A DNA stretch of 64,000 bases from positions 28,226,639 to 28,290,638 of the forward strand of contig OY743184.1 in assembly GCA_963555705.1 (NCBI GenBank). Direction: 5' to 3'. Each line of letters opens with the position of its first letter. The first letter of the stretch is position 1. Source of the stretch: Ligustrum vulgare. Taxonomy: Eukaryota > Streptophyta > Magnoliopsida > Lamiales > Oleaceae. Positions 24,190 to 35,259 of the stretch are shown here, piece by piece. Made by a program: the position numbers and the translations under genes. Under the pieces are notes generated by a model. That model was not told the origin of the DNA. It ran no database searches and saw only the letters and a list, made by a program, of their open reading frames with translations.

Positions 24190-25001
24190 TCACCAACAAG
24201 TTACACAAAGGTTTTGTGATTTTCGAGAAGTCTTTAATGAGCGCCTGTAGAATCCTGCATGGCCAAGAAAACTTCGAACACCTTTTACTGAAGTTGGAGG
24301 TGGTAGCTTCTCAATTACTTGAATTTTTGCTTTGTCCACCTCAATGCCCTTTTCTGAAATCATGTACCCTAGAACAATTCCTTCCTTCACCATAAAGTGA
24401 CACTTCTCCCAGTTGAGTACCAAATTCGTTTCTTCGCATCTTTGTAGAACCAATTTCAGTGTTCCAAACACTCGTCGAATGAAGATCCAAAAACTGAAAA
24501 GTAATCCATGAACACTTCAATGAATTTTTCTACCATATCAGAGAAGATAGCTATCATGCATCGCTGAAACGTGGCTGGAGCATTACATAAACCAAATGGC
24601 ATCCGGCGATAGGCAAAAGTACCATAGGGGCAGGTAAATGTTGTCTTCTCCTAATCTTCTGGCGCGATGGCAATCTGATTATACCATGAATATCCATCTA
24701 GAAAGCAATAATGTGAATGGCCTGCTAATCTTTTCAACATCTGATCAATAAAAGGAAGGGGAAAGTGATCCTTCCTTGTTGTATTGTTGAGTTTGTGATA
24801 GTCTATGCAAACTCTCCACCCGGTAACTGTTCTTGTTGGGGTTATCTCGTTCTTTTCATTTTGCACTACTGTGATTCCCCCTTTCTTTGATACAACCTGA
24901 ACTGGACTGACCCAACCACTATCTGATATGGGATAAATAATTCCTCCATCCAAAAGTTTCATCACTTCTGCTCTAACCACCTCTTTCATATTCGGGTTCA
25001 A
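24190..25001 (-). pseudogene. Athila-like reverse transcriptase with a lost catalytic aspartate
   Basis: Fingers/palm motifs are present (GWRVCIDYHKLN, FPLPFIDQML, YRRMPFGLCNAPATFQRCM). The catalytic box reads FMDYFSVFG, so the second Asp of the family's FMDD motif is Tyr (codon TAC near 24,510), enough to inactivate it. A stop near 24,650 and a further break near 24,470 separate the two open stretches. The thumb/connection region (GFYRRSLK) follows. Confidence 0.85.
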
Positions 25002-25007
25002 CCTCCT

Positions 25008-26189
25008 TTATCCATCCACCGTTGGTTTAAATTTGTCTTCCATTAGTATTTTGTGCATGCAAAGTTCCGGATTGATGCCTCTTATGTCAGCAATGGTCCA
25101 TCCAATAGCCCTTTTTTGATCCCGCAGAACTCCAAGTAGTTTCTCGTCTTCAACCTCTATAATAGAGCTCGCCACTATGACATGCAAAGTAGAAAATTCC
25201 CCCAAGTATGCATAGAGAATGTGAGGTGGTAACTGCTTGGTTTCTAACTTTGGAGATTGCTGAATGGATGGAAGTGGCTTTGCAGAACTCTTCCCCAATT
25301 CCTCAAAACGTGTTCTGCATCTGTATGGAGGGATAGCCAAAAATTCCTTGCATGCTTCGAGCTCTTCTTTTGACAGTAAATTTATGGAACTTTAATTCAT
25401 GATGACTGTTTCCAAGGGGACAGATGGATTTTCCAGGCTAAATACTTCCCGGACTGCTTCCTGTACTGCCCCATCTACAACATTGACTCGATAGCATGAA
25501 CTTGATGGGGTAGGGTACTTCATTACTTTATAGACATCAAATGTGATTTCCTCATTGTCGAACTGCAATTTGAGCTATCCTTTTCCCGCATCAATGATCG
25601 CACCCCCAGTCCGCAAGAATGGTCTCCCCAGTATCAATGGCACATTCTTTTCTTCTTCCATATCCAATACAACAAAATCAACTAGAAAAATAAATTTCTC
25701 CACCTTTACCAGAATGTATTCCATTATTCCCCTTGAATAAGTGATTGATCGGTGTGCCAACTGTAAAGTCACAGTTGTTGGTTTCGGTTCCCCTAAACCT
25801 AGTTTCCTGCAAACAGAGAATGGTATCAAGTTAATACTTGCTCCTAAATCACATAAAGCATTATCAAAGTGAAAATTTCCAATTTTACAAGGTATAGTAA
25901 AACTCCCTGAATCATTTAATTTCGGTGGAAGTTTATTTTGCAGTCTAGCACTGCAGCCCTCTGAAAGCATCACTGTCTCATTTTCCTCCAGCTTTCTTTT
26001 GTGTGTTAGAATGTCCTTCATGAATTTTGCATAACTAGGCATTTGAGCAAGTGCATCTGCAAAGGGGATGTTGATCTGGATCTTTTTGAAGATATTTTGA
26101 AATTTCTCGAACTGTTTGTCCACCTTCTGATTTTTTAACCTCTGTGGAAAAGGAATTGGAGTCTCGTAAGGCTTAATTGGTGATTTCAC
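25008..26189 (-). pseudogene. Athila-like protease and protease-RT linker
   Basis: Retroviral-type aspartic protease with CDLGASINLIPFSV as the active-site loop (the DLGA variant used by Athila in place of DTGA) and the downstream ILGRPFLRTGGAIID motif near 25,600-25,640. Upstream is a conserved linker (FADALAQMPSYAKFMKDIL). A stop at the 25,575 end and further stops to 25,341 break the link to RT. Confidence 0.8.
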
Positions 26190-26385
26190 CTTACTTGACC
26201 CATCCTTTGTTTCAGAAGTATTTTTCGACGCTCGATTCTGCTATTCTTTCTGTTCTACCCCCTTTATCCTAGTTAGCAGCTGACTGTTTAACACTGATCT
26301 CTGGTAGTTGAGTCCCACTTCTAGTAGTAATGGATTTCACATGTTCTCTAGGATTTATTTCTGTGTTGCTAGGTAGAGCACCTTG

Positions 26386-27514
26386 CTATCTCCCCGAAAT
26401 AGCTATTGCCATCTGCCCCACCTGTGTTTCCAGGTTCTTTATAGCTTCCTGTTGATTTTGAAGTGTAGTCTCTGTCCTTCTCATAAACTGGTCATTTTTA
26501 CCCATATACTGCTCGATTTTCTCGATAAATTTCCCAAGTAGATCATCAATTGAAGATTTCTTCTCCTCTTGCTGGTACGTAGGTTGTTGTGGTCTGCCTG
26601 TATTTTGATTGTCCCTCCATCCAAAGTTAGGACGATTTCGCCACCCTGGATTGTATGTATTTGAATAGGGATTATTCTGTTGACGACCACCCCCTTGAAC
26701 AAAATCAACTTGCTCTGGTAGCTGAGCTAAGATAGGACAATCTGAGGTGTTATGGTCTGCACCACATTCTTCACAAAGTGTTCTGGAATTCTTCATTGGA
26801 TTTTCAACTATTGCTATGCTTTCCACCTTTCTTACCAAAGAGTCTATTTTTCCAGATAAGGTTGTATAATTATCCACCTCATAAACTCCCGCAGGTCTCT
26901 TTTGGAGTACCCGTCTGAGGCCCACATTGCATTTGTGTTAGCAATTCTTTCAAACAACTCCAATGCTTCATCAATAGTCTTAGTAGAAAGTCACCCATTA
27001 GATGATGAGTCTACTAGACTTTTGAATTGAGGAAGCAAACCTGCGTAGAAATACTGTACTTGTACTCCCCTCGAAATCCCATGATTAGGACACTTCCTGA
27101 GCATGTTTTTAAATCTGTTCTATGCCTCATCAAATGACTCAGCATCCTGTTGTTGAAGTACTGATATGTCGTATTTGAGCTTTGCAATTTTGACTGGTGG
27201 GAAGAACTTTGTACAGAACTTCTAATCCAGATCATTCCATGTTGTTATGCTTGCTGTAGGTCGAGAATCTAACCATTCCAAAGCTCTATCTCTCAGAGTA
27301 TGTGTAAAAAGACGAAGTCTGATGGCATCATTTGATATCCCTTAATACTTGAAGTGTTGGCAAAGCTCTGAAAACCTCGATACATAGGTGTGCGGATTTT
27401 CGTCAGCTCTTACATAAAATTGATGTCCATTTTCAAAATAAATGGATAACATTTGTTTTTAATTGGAAGTTTAGCTGACCAAATGGAGGGTAGAAAATAC
27501 TTGACTGATTTTTA
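26386..27514 (-). pseudogene. Athila-like gag, N-terminally truncated
   Basis: The capsid-like region reads in broken frames from about 27,480 (LRDRALEWLDSRP, TTWNDLD, KFFPPVKIAKL, LRKCPNHGI). A CCHC zinc knuckle CEECGADHNTSDCP follows at about 26,773-26,732, then a Gln-rich helical tail. Stops occur in the capsid part. The coding sequence runs directly into sequence X' at 27,515 with no primer site or start, so the 5' end of the element is missing. Confidence 0.8.
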
Positions 27515-27829
27515 ATGACCTTGTAAGTTATTTCAAGATTTTGTCCTCTGGTGCTCATTCTTCGGAAGAAACTCTTTTATTAAAGGGGACTGAAATGTGG
27601 GCCTTGTTAAAACCTTATCCAGAAAAACCCTGCAGGACAAAATCTAGATAAGGAAAAAGAGTACCCATCTCTGACGCTGAAAGAAAGAACGATGGGCGCG
27701 CAGGCCCGACCTTAAAAATTATTGATGGACGTGTAAGTCCGAAAATAAAAAGAAAAAATGGGTGCGCAGACCCGACTCTTCTACAACTAGATGACTTTGT
27801 TAAAAGAAACGTGACTACTTGTAGTATGA
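27515..27829. repeat. sequence X': displaced second copy of Tat-element spacer X
   Basis: Direct near-identical copy of 16,466-16,778, ending in TATGA (27,825-27,829), the counterpart of the TATGG target duplication. It lies inside the Athila-like element between truncated gag and the 5' LTR, where the primer site should be. Confidence 0.85.
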
Positions 27830-29301
27830 TGAACGATTAATTTTACTCTTACCACAAGTGTACGGTATCAAACAAGTAATAAAATGGAATTGAGTCTGAA
27901 TGTCGTTTCCATAAGGATTGAGTAGATCTATTTTCTTAGATTATTAACCTTAACCGAAACAAATAAATGTAAAGTTGTTTATAGAGGATCCTAAATGATT
28001 AGACTAAATTACCAAATAAATCTAAAATTATTGAACAAAGAAACAACTAAATGGGAATGCAAAACTCGTTTAACAAATATATGTGAATGAAGTGTTAGGA
28101 TTTAGAATCCATCTTAGTATCGATATTTCACACTATGGTTTAAATAATCCATGACAAGGTATATCATTGATGACCAATGTTCCTATAATGCCTAAAACTC
28201 TGTTTCGAACAAGAATTAAGCCTTTTCCTAATTACGATCCACCTATATTTCTATGATGAATGCAAATATTTAGAAAAGCATTAAACAATCATGAACATGA
28301 AAAGATCACATAGGGCATAGTGGTATATTTGCCCTACCGAACCCTGTGGCCATTGATTTAAGTCTAGCAAAATTCCATTCTTTCGATCATAGAAAAATCA
28401 CCACAACCATCATATAATTCATGCATCAAAATTATAGATGAAACTAAGTACGAATCAATTACTCAAAATACCAATTGTCATAGAATTAAATAAACCAAAG
28501 CATAAAATAAGTATCTAAGACTTCATCATAGTCCTAGCACTATAGAAAATTAGCCTAGATACACTTTTAATAGAAAATCACAAATATAAAGAAACTCCAT
28601 CACCTAGAATATGAAAAATCTGAGAGTTTGATGATGATTCTTCCACAATTTCCCTCTCCAAAACTTTCATCTGCTGTTTAATGTATTAGGTCAAGAGAGA
28701 ATGTCCAAATTCGTGTAACCTATTCTATATATATGCCTCCCTATGACCTAGGCGAAAACGGATGAATTTTATTAGAATACACGTGAAAAGCCCACCAGTG
28801 ACCCAGTCGGGACTACCGTGCGACCGCATGGTGGAATTTCTTGCGGTCGCAGACTCTAAAACATGTCCTTCAGTCGCCTTTTTTCCTGGTCGTGCGGCCG
28901 CACGCAGTATTCAACCGTGTGGCCGCACGGTTGTAAATTCGACAGCAATTTTCATCTTTTAATTTCTGCAACTTGGTCCTTATACTTTATTTCTCCTCAA
29001 GTCCCCATCTTCTGATTGGAACATTTTGATCCTTATACTTCTGAAAATATTCGATTTCATCTTTTCTTCCACGATTCTCCTTCTTTATCCATTATCTGCA
29101 TCCAGTACTCTTGCTTTGCTCATTTTTTGTCTAATTTCCTTCCCTTTTGCTCACTATTTTCTCTAATTGCTTCATTCTCTGGATTTCGAGATAAAACTGA
29201 AATATAAAAAAAATGATGGATAAATTAGTAGCAATTATCTCAAACGATTATATAAAATCCTAATTTAAGCACGTGAATAAGTGCATAAAATGCACTTATC
29301 A
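27830..29301 (-). repeat. 5' LTR of the Athila-like element
   Basis: 1,472 bp, near-identical to 16,779-18,226. Includes the palindrome cluster at 28,815-28,931, here with one perfect 14-bp palindrome CGTGCGGCCGCACG (28,891-28,904). Followed on the plus strand by TATGG, the right target duplication. Confidence 0.92.
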
Positions 29302-29306
29302 TATGG

Positions 29307-30791
29307 CTTTAAATTCTCCACATTCCATGGCCAAGGAAGAGGTCTTGAATCCATTGTTCGGAGGCTGTATGAGCCCTTTCCCACCTTTCGGATGACTTCG
29401 TATGCTCCTTCCCAAATAGGTCCAAGTTTCCCAAGTTGGTGACCGGTGGCATCGCTTCGACGAAGGAAAAGATCTCCCATTCTGAATTCTTTCTTCTTCA
29501 CTAGGATATTAAACTTCTTGGTCATGGCCTGTTGATAAGCTTCTATTCTCAAGGATGTATTCTCCCTGACTTCTTCCAGAAGATCCAGACTTTCTCTCTG
29601 TCCCTCAACCTGGTCGGGTGATTCTGTAGTCAATATATGGAAGCTGGGAATTGTTACTTCTATTGGAACAGCAGCTTCCATCCCAAAGGCAAGCATGAAT
29701 GGAGTTTCCCCTGTTGCAGTTTTGAATGTTGTTTGGTTGGTCCAAAGTATTTATGGGAGGAGATCGGGCCAATCACCCTTGGAACTGTCAAGGAGAGTCC
29801 TCAATTCTTGCAAGATAAGTCTGTTCGTAACTTCAGCTAATCCATTACTTTGCGGCTGTAAAACGAAAGTTAACATGTGTTCTATTCCCAGGTTCTTGCA
29901 GAACTATTTGAAGGCTTGGTACTCGAACTGACATTCGTTATCAGTGATTAATGTCTTAGGAAGACCAAAGCGGCAGATAACTGACTTCCATACAAATGCC
30001 TCCAACTTTTGTTCTGCGATTACGGCAAGAGGTTCTGGTTCCACCCATTTTGTGAAGTATTCCACAGCCATTGCTAGGAACTTGACCTAATCACGAGCTA
30101 TGGGGAATGACCCAAGTATGTCAATACCCCATTGAGCGAAGGGATATGGGCACATAATTGAAGATAGTTCTTCAGCGGGTTGATGTAATCGGGCTGCAAA
30201 CCTTTGGCACTTATCACAAGTTTTCACATAGCTGAGTGTCTCATTCTTCATGGTTGGCCAATAGTATCTGTATCGCATTAACTTCATAACCAGTGCTCTT
30301 GCTCCTTGGTGTCCTCCACAAATTCCTTCATGAACCTCGGCCATAGCAAGGGCTGCTTCTTTCGGAGTTAGGCATCGCGGGTAAGGAAGTGTAAAACTTT
30401 GACGGAACAAGGTATTCTGTAATAAGGTATACCTCGGAGCCCTTGCTTTGACTCTTCTTGCCTCTGCTTTGTCATCTGGAAACTTTCTTGATGTTAAATA
30501 TTCAATGATTGGATCCATCCAACTGGGTTCATGATCTGAAATATCAATGACATCGGGCTGATGTGTAATATTGGGCTCATGAAGAGTTCGTATGAATACA
30601 GTTCTCTCTAAGTGGTCAAAATTGGAAAAAGTTAATCTTGACAGAGCGTCCACTTTATGATTGGTGGACCTTGGAATTTTGTCAATGCAGCAAGACTTGA
30701 ACTTCCTTTGCAAGTCCAAAACCATCATCCTGTAAGATGACATTTTCTCATATTTTGCTTCAAAAGTGCCGTTAACTTGCTCTACCACCAA
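29307..30791 (-). pseudogene. Tat-like second RNase H end and integrase
   Basis: The first part (MVVEQVNGTFEAKYE to HKVDALSRL) is the end of the second, archaeal-type RNase H. Then come the integrase zinc-binding region (HEGICGGHQGA; CDKCQRF), the core beginning QWGIDILGSFP, damaged core sequence to ~29,700, and an open C-terminal part (MLAFGMEAAVPIEVT to NVENLKPY). Stops fall near 30,087, 29,908 and 29,749. The C-terminus is cut at 29,306 by the Athila-like insertion, and the short open tail beyond is LTR sequence. Confidence 0.85.
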
Positions 30792-31554
30792 TTGTGAATC
30801 ACTTAAGACACATGCTCGACCCCTAGATGTTGAGCTGCTTGAAGTCCGGCGATAACGGCTTCATACTTTGCATCATTATTAGTTGCTGGGAAGTCAAACC
30901 TTATTGCACACTGAATTTCCATTGTGCCATCATCTTTCTTTAGTATGATTCGGCCCCCGAGCCTAGGGAGTTCGATGCTCCGTCAACTTGCAAAGTCCAT
31001 GTGGCCTCTTCCCTGTCATGACTTGTTGGCCCCCGAGGTCTTGGGGCGTGTTCGGTGACGAAGTCGTTAAAGACCTGTGCTTTTATAGAAGGTCGAGGTT
31101 TGAACTCAATGTCATATTCCCCAAGCTCGATTGACCATTTGAGTAGACGACCAGAGACATTCAATTTTTGGAAGATCTGTTTTAAGGGATGATTTGTGAG
31201 CACAGTTATAGCATGGGCTTGAAAGTAAGGTCTTAACTTTCTGGCTGCTGTAACCAAGGCAAGTGCAAGTTGTTCTGCTAGTGTATATCAAGTTTCTACA
31301 TCCAACATCATCTTGCTGATATAATATACGAGTTTCTAAGCCTTCCCTTCCTCTTTGACCAAAACGGCGCTTACAGCATGATCAAAAACTGCTAGATACA
31401 AGAACAGATTGTCTCCTGGATGTGGCTTTCACAATATTGAAGGAGAACCCAAATATTCCTTCAACTTCCTGAAGGATATCTCGCACTCTTCATCCCACCT
31501 GAAATCTTTGTTTCCTCTCAGAGTCTTGAAGAAGGGAAAACATTTATCTCCTAC
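30792..31554 (-). pseudogene. Tat-like RNase H region (two RNase H domains)
   Basis: 31,554-31,260 is the RT connection (FPFFKTLRG) in broken frames. The open stretch 31,257-30,940 holds the end of the ordinary gypsy RNase H (VLTNHPLKQIFQ) and then WTLQVDGASNSLGSGA, the first catalytic Asp block of the second RNase H. After a frame shift come NNDAKYEAVIAGL (Glu) and LSDSQLVVEQ (Asp). Two RNase H domains in series are a hallmark of the Tat lineage. Confidence 0.8.
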
Positions 31555-31559
31555 CCTTG

Positions 31560-32271
31560 TGATGAGATCCGAAGCGCGGAAGAAACGCCGGAAAGTTTAG
31601 AACTCAGGTTGTGGTTTGACAGATGAATCATGACCCAATATTCACGACGCGATGGCTCGACGATGCGGAATAAAGAACCACGACTTTCGAAACGCCACAA
31701 GGATTTGCCCAATCTCCTTGATAAGTCTCTGATTTGAACGCCACAATATTCTAGCAAATATTTGATAAGTTCGATATTTGAACGCCACAAGAAATATTCT
31801 TGATAAGTTCGAAAAACATAGGAACCCACCTATAACTTTTATTGAATCATCAATAAAAACTGTTTATATCAAAATCAAAGTCTGAATTACAATGAATGGA
31901 AAGGAATATAAATAAGTAAAATAACCTAGACGCTAATTGACTCAAAATAGAATTCTAATTAGACTAAAATTCTAAAATAGGTAAACAAATAATTAAAAAC
32001 AAAATTTAACCTAAAAATATGCAAAAATCCTAATTTTCGTCTGCATAATTGACTTGCTGTTTTGAAGCCCCAAATGATGGAATTTGGCCATAAAATCAGT
32101 CGGCTCAAGGGTCATGAGTTTTGCTTAGTGGCCCATTTCTACTCGAAAAACACATATTATGCATCTAATTCCGACATGGTTGACTGGATTGCACTTTTAT
32201 TTGGCTTGAATATTTAACTTTTTCCGTCAAGCCTGCTATGACTCCGATTGTCGAGGGTCCGGAACATATCA
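31560..32271 (-). repeat. 3' LTR of the small gypsy element
   Basis: 712 bp, TGATATGTTCCGG to GGATCTCATCA on the minus strand. Contains three GAACGCCACAA-type hairpin units at about 31,688-31,810. Followed on the minus-strand upstream side by the purine run AAAGAAGGAGGGTA. Confidence 0.92.
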
Positions 32272-32285
32272 TACCCTCCTTCTTT

Positions 32286-32832
32286 AGGATGATTCGTCCC
32301 GAATCATAGCTTTTTTCCTATTGCGCAACTGCTCCACCTAGATCAAATGGAAAAGTTTTACTTCCATTGCATAAGATCAACCAATAATTCGCTGCCATGT
32401 GGGATACTTGGATGGATTGAAACACAAACTTGAATGACCATATTTAGTGTGGTTGAAGCTCCCAAACGTAATTAACCAGCAAAAAAGATTTAAACAAAAT
32501 GGGAAGGGGAATATTAGTTTCATGAGGTACAAGATATGGATCCTTGTATCCATGATTAATTACCATCTCCAATTCTTCTTTAAGAACCACGAGGCCCTCC
32601 TCTTCACCTCGTTCTTCCTTTGCATCTTCAACCACCTTTTAAAAAATTTTACTCTCAAATTCAGCCACATCTCCTATCTCCACATTTTTATCACCAAGCT
32701 CGTGCACTAAGTCCTCATTGCTACCCAAATGTGGATCGTCCAATTAAACGCTCAAATCTTGAACTTCAACCTCAACTCCCAATTCCACCTTCTCCTCATC
32801 AAATTTTGGAGTTTGTTTATTTGCTTTTAATT
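32286..32832 (-). other. internal sequence of the small gypsy element, no recognised gene
   Basis: Open frames on both strands are short and match nothing known. The minus-strand Glu-rich frame at 32,444-32,635 may be a remnant of the linker after protease. Confidence 0.35.
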
Positions 32833-33330
32833 TCAAGTCTCCCTCCTTCTTATCAATATCCTTATCCCCACGATGCCTCCTATTACAAACTTTTCACTCT
32901 CCTTCCTTACCCTGCGTGAATCTTCTAGTGCTTCCTCTAATGTCAACCCATATAGTACGCATGTTTTCCCTTTCTTAAGGAATTGGTATATGTGCATACT
33001 CTTATCATAAACAGCCTCCCTCCTATGTCTCCAAGGTTTTCCCAATAAAATATGATAAGATTTCAATGGTACTACATCACACCATACATCCTCACTATAC
33101 CTTCCCTGGGTGATAGGCACTAGAACTTGTTTGGTTACTTTGAAATTCCCAAACTCCCTCATCCACGTCATCCTATAAGGTTTATAGTGTGGTTCTAGGG
33201 GTAATCCTAATTTTTCAACCACGGTGCTACTAACGAAATTAGTAAAGCACTTTCCATCAATTGCCAAACTGCACCCCTTATCATCCACATAACATCTAGT
33301 TTGGAATAAACAGCCCGGATCATAATCCAT
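32833..33330 (-). pseudogene. gypsy protease-like fragment (166 codons)
   Basis: Open from M at 33,330: YDPGCLFQTRCYVDDKGCSL, then AIDGKCFTNFVSSTVVEKLG, VTKQVLVPITQGRY, CDVVPL and HILLGKPW. This resembles the protease region of plant chromovirus-type gypsy polyproteins, where the active-site loop is usually IDGGS; here it is IDGKC, so activity is doubtful. It is isolated, with no gag or RT around it. 33,331-33,795 upstream is AT-rich leader. Confidence 0.7.
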
Positions 33331-33795
33331 TCCTTATGTGGCGTTTCAAAAATTCAAGAACGAAGAGGATTTAGACATCAAATAGCAAGAACGAATTTTA
33401 TTGCTGACATGAAAGGAAAAGAATATCAAGAATTTAAGGAAATTCAAGAAAGTGGTTCTTGAATTTTGGAACGACTTTTTTTTTTTTTTTGAATAACGGA
33501 TGAATTTTCGGAAAAAAATAAATAAAAAATAATAATTTTTTTATATATATAAATCCGAAAATTCGACACGAACGTAACAAAACAAACGGTACAGGATTTG
33601 GATAAGAATTAAATAAAATAAACACTTTTGAATTTTGTTGAATTTTTATATGGATCAAAACTAGAAAAAATTTACAGGCAAGAAGAACACTTAAGAAAAG
33701 AAAGACTCAACAACAAGATATGGATAATTCTTATGACAGACTCGATGATAAACATAAGAATTAAACTGGATAGAAAAACCTGAATTCAGATTACA

Positions 33796-33807
33796 GCTCT
33801 GATACCA
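33796..33807 (-). other. primer-binding site for initiator tRNA-Met
   Basis: TGGTATCAGAGC on the minus strand, two bases after the 5' LTR end (CATCA). Exact match to the sequence used by many plant LTR elements. Confidence 0.92.
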
Positions 33808-33809
33808 TA

Positions 33810-34528
33810 TGATGAGATCCAAAGCGCGGAAGAAACGCCGAAAAGTTCCGAACTCAGGCTGTGGTTAGACAGATGAATCATGACCCGATATTCATGACGC
33901 GATGGCTCGACGATGCGGAATAAAGAACCACAAATTTCGAAACGCCACAAGGATTTGCCCAATCTCCTTGATAAGTCTCTGATTTGAACGCCACAATATT
34001 CTAGCAAATATTTGATAAGTTCGATATTTGAACGCCACAAGAAATATTCTTGATAAGTTCGAAAAACATAGGAATCCACCTATAACTTTTATTGAATCCT
34101 CAATAAAAACTGTTTATATTAAAATCAAAGTCTGAATTACAATGAATGGAAAGGAATATAAATAAGTAAAATAACCTAAACGCTAATTGACTCAAAATAG
34201 AATTCTAATTAGACTAAAATTCTAAAATAGGTAAACAAATAATTAAAAAAAAAATTTAACCTAAAAAAATGCAAAAATCCTAATTTTCGTCTGCATAATT
34301 GACTTGCTGTTTTGAAGCCCCAAATGATGAAATTTGGCCATAAAATCAGTCGGCTCAAGGGCTTTTGCCCATGAGTTTTGCTTAGTGGCCCATTTCTACT
34401 CGAAAAACACATATTATGCATCTAATTCCGACATGGTTGACTGGATTACACTTTTATTTGGCTTGAATATTTAACTTTTTCCGTCAAGCCTACTATGACT
34501 CCGATTGTCGAGGGTCCGGAACACATCA
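33810..34528 (-). repeat. 5' LTR of the small gypsy element
   Basis: 719 bp copy of 31,560-32,271. Same three hairpin units at about 33,938-34,060. It carries a short GCTTTTGCC insertion near 34,361 relative to the other copy. Confidence 0.92.
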
Positions 34529-34533
34529 CCTTG

Positions 34534-35199
34534 ACATAAAAAGGCCCAATGCTGCCACTCTCCCCGTAAGCTTCTGTACTTACCTGATGTTCCTGGGAGG
34601 TTCTATTGATGTAAGGGCTATAATTTTATCTGGATTAACTTCAATTCCTCTCTGGGTAATCATGAATCCCAAAAAACTTTCCGAGCTTACTTCGAAGGCG
34701 CACTTGGCGGGATTCAGTTTCATCCGACGTTCTGTGAGTGTACGAATATGTCTTCCAAGTCAGCAATGTGGTCTTTCTTTCTCGAGCTCTTTACAACCAT
34801 GTCATCAACATAAACTTTAATGTTCAGTCCGATGTGCTTGGAGAAAACCATGTTTACCAATCTTTGATAAGTAGCTCCGGCATTCTTCAATCCAAAGGGC
34901 ATGACTTTATAGCAATATATTCCTTCATCTGCCATAAGGGAAGTTTTTCCCTGATCTTCCTGTGCCATTTGAATCTGATGATATCCTGAGAATGCGTCGA
35001 GGAAGCTGTAAAGCTCAGAAACTGATGTGGAATCCGCTAATCTGTCGATCCGGGGAAGAGGATGACTGTCTTTTGGACATGCTTTATTTAAATCTGTGAA
35101 ATATATGCAAACTCGCCACTTGCCATTCGGCTTCTTCACTAATACCTCGTTAGCTAGCCATTCTGGGTACCTTACTTCCTTGATGAATCCTGCTTTCAA
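34534..35199 (-). pseudogene. Tat-like reverse transcriptase
   Basis: The open part 35,199-34,720 has EVRYPEWLANEVLVKKPNGK, WRVCIYFTDLNKACPKDS, FLDAFSGYHQI, MPFGLKNAGATYQRLV and the catalytic box VYVDDMVVKS, so both Asp residues of YVDD remain. It then breaks and continues (LNPAKCAFEV) to the insertion of the small gypsy element at 34,533. The connection resumes at 31,554. A stop just before 35,199 separates it from protease. Confidence 0.88.
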
Positions 35200-35259
35200 A
35201 AGATTATTTATTTCTTCCTTTATGATTTGCCTTCTTTCTGTGGCAAACTGCCTTCTTCG

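Larger units (their letters stand above)
16779..29301 (-). mobile_element. Athila-like Ty3/gypsy retrotransposon nested in the Tat-like element
   Basis: LTRs at 16,779-18,226 and 27,830-29,301. Flanking TATGG at 16,774-16,778 and 29,302-29,306 marks the insertion site. Transcribed leftwards: gag, protease, RT, RNase H/integrase, then a further ORF in the position of an envelope gene, a polypurine tract and the 3' LTR. The DLGA protease motif, 1.45-kb LTRs beginning TGATAAGTGCATTTTATGC and the extra 3' ORF fit the Athila lineage. The 5' end of the internal region (primer site and gag N-terminus) is missing and replaced by a copy of sequence X. All ORFs are damaged. Confidence 0.85.
31560..34528 (-). 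mobile_element. small non-autonomous gypsy element nested in the Tat-like pol
   Basis: LTRs 31,560-32,271 and 33,810-34,528, perfect target duplication CCTTG (31,555-31,559 and 34,529-34,533), polypurine tract at 32,272-32,285 and an exact 12-bp initiator-Met primer site at 33,796-33,807. The internal region is only ~1.5 kb and encodes a protease-like fragment but no RT or integrase, so it depended on another element. The LTRs look about 97% identical by eye, making it one of the younger insertions. It splits the Tat RT from its RNase H. Confidence 0.92.

Noticed and set aside
31551..31829. Near-identical minus-strand open frames at 31,551-31,829 and 33,786-34,079 as a duplicated gene
   Set aside because: Both are the ends of the two LTRs of the small gypsy element; the similarity is that of LTRs, not of proteins.
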